Shown piece by piece: positions 63,922-64,000 of a stretch of 64,000 nt of DNA. Where the stretch lies: the NCBI RefSeq assembly GCF_003813905.1, contig NZ_RPFJ01000007.1, forward strand, positions 33,487 through 97,486, read 5' to 3'. Under the pieces are notes generated by a model. It was not told the DNA's origin. It worked only from the letters and a program-made list of their open reading frames with translations, and searched no databases. Each line of letters opens with the position of its first letter. Position 1 is the stretch's first letter. Position numbers and translations under genes: made by a program. This stretch comes from Aureibaculum marinum. Lineage in GTDB: Bacteria > Bacteroidota > Bacteroidia > Flavobacteriales > Flavobacteriaceae.

Positions 63922-64000
63922 TTAATTTTTCACTAAAGTACTTTTATAAGAATCATCATATATTAATCCTGATTTAGCAATGGCAAAGGCTTGTTTTAAT
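63922..64000 (-). CDS. Possible C-terminal end of a gene running off the window
   Basis: The last 25 codons before a stop on the minus strand read LKQAFAIAKSGLIYDDSYKSTLVKN, a balanced composition unlike translated spacer. Its remainder lies beyond the window. Family not recognised; too short to be sure it is real. Confidence 0.3.
   Translation of the reverse strand, partial: LKQAFAIAKSGLIYDDSYKSTLVKN

Overview
The window is AT-rich (roughly 30% GC) chromosomal DNA from a member of the Bacteroidota, class Flavobacteriia. Three things support this. Promoters carry the Bacteroidota -7 element TAnnTTTG, usually 15-40 bases before a start codon, with few Shine-Dalgarno sequences. The proteins are lineage-typical (DUF4369 lipoprotein, DUF5606, DUF349, a T9SS C-terminal-domain-like peptide, a Cys-less zinc-ribbon-like protein, paired DUF368 proteins). 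Gene order is that of a free-living, probably marine, aerobic flavobacterium. The genus cannot be fixed from the sequence alone. I see no rRNA, tRNA, CRISPR array or recognisable IS transposase.

Layout. 0-9.6 kb: an AIM24-like protein, a DUF4369 lipoprotein, a DUF819 membrane protein, an M14 zinc carboxypeptidase, then a leftward operon (SPFH protein, two tiny ORFs, a small membrane protein, a secreted alpha/beta hydrolase, an Arc-like ribbon-helix-helix protein) facing a secreted S1/P1 nuclease. 9.7-20 kb: a kinase-like unknown protein, a VanX-like D-Ala-D-Ala dipeptidase, a FUSC membrane protein, htpG, a FabH-like ketosynthase and a DUF349 coiled-coil protein. 20-26 kb: aroE and two tandem DUF368 (undecaprenyl-phosphate translocase family) genes, divergent from a glycosyltransferase/LAB_N/GT39 operon that probably makes and uses a polyprenyl-phosphate sugar. 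26-34 kb: a TPR protein, the pyrR-pyrB-STAS-like-mini T9SS-rnz operon, a CoA-binding protein, a Na+:alanine-type symporter and a ComEA-like HhH protein. 34-41 kb: an acyl-CoA dehydrogenase, a GNAT-nitrilase fusion, a pentapeptide protein, a group II PLP decarboxylase, a CCA tRNA nucleotidyltransferase and a TsaC/Sua5 protein. 41-46 kb: an LPS/surface-glycan cluster (DUF1919, GT4, GT2, RfaY-like kinase, GT9). 46-62 kb: housekeeping genes (dapD, ruvX, def, DUF5606, mazG, Nif3-like, zinc-ribbon-like, rluF, an RluA-like synthase, a PIG-L lipoprotein, valS, DUF1573, a retropepsin-PDZ protein, an aminotransferase, murB). 62-64 kb: a tyrosine recombinase in recombination-site-like DNA, followed by a small PLDc_N-type membrane ORF and a mostly non-coding tail.

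The most interesting signal is integron-like. A hairpin lies 11 bases after the tyrosine recombinase stop codon. It shares a same-strand core of about 22 bases (TATAAACGCAATA(C)GTTTATACA) with a site about 24 kb away, immediately upstream of the PLP decarboxylase. That decarboxylase ends directly against a GTTGGC box, so it looks like a reversed-orientation gene cassette. Between the zinc-finger ORF and the recombinase there is an inverted ACTTAAC/GTTAAG pair next to two CGTTTACAA direct repeats, which resembles attI architecture. The recombinase (280 aa) is too short to carry the usual IntI-specific insertion. This would therefore be a non-canonical integron-like system if confirmed. Other notable points are an RluA-family synthase whose S4-like N-terminus has no ATG/GTG/TTG start, a cryptic kinase-like protein, and the paired DUF368 genes beside a lipid-linked sugar operon.
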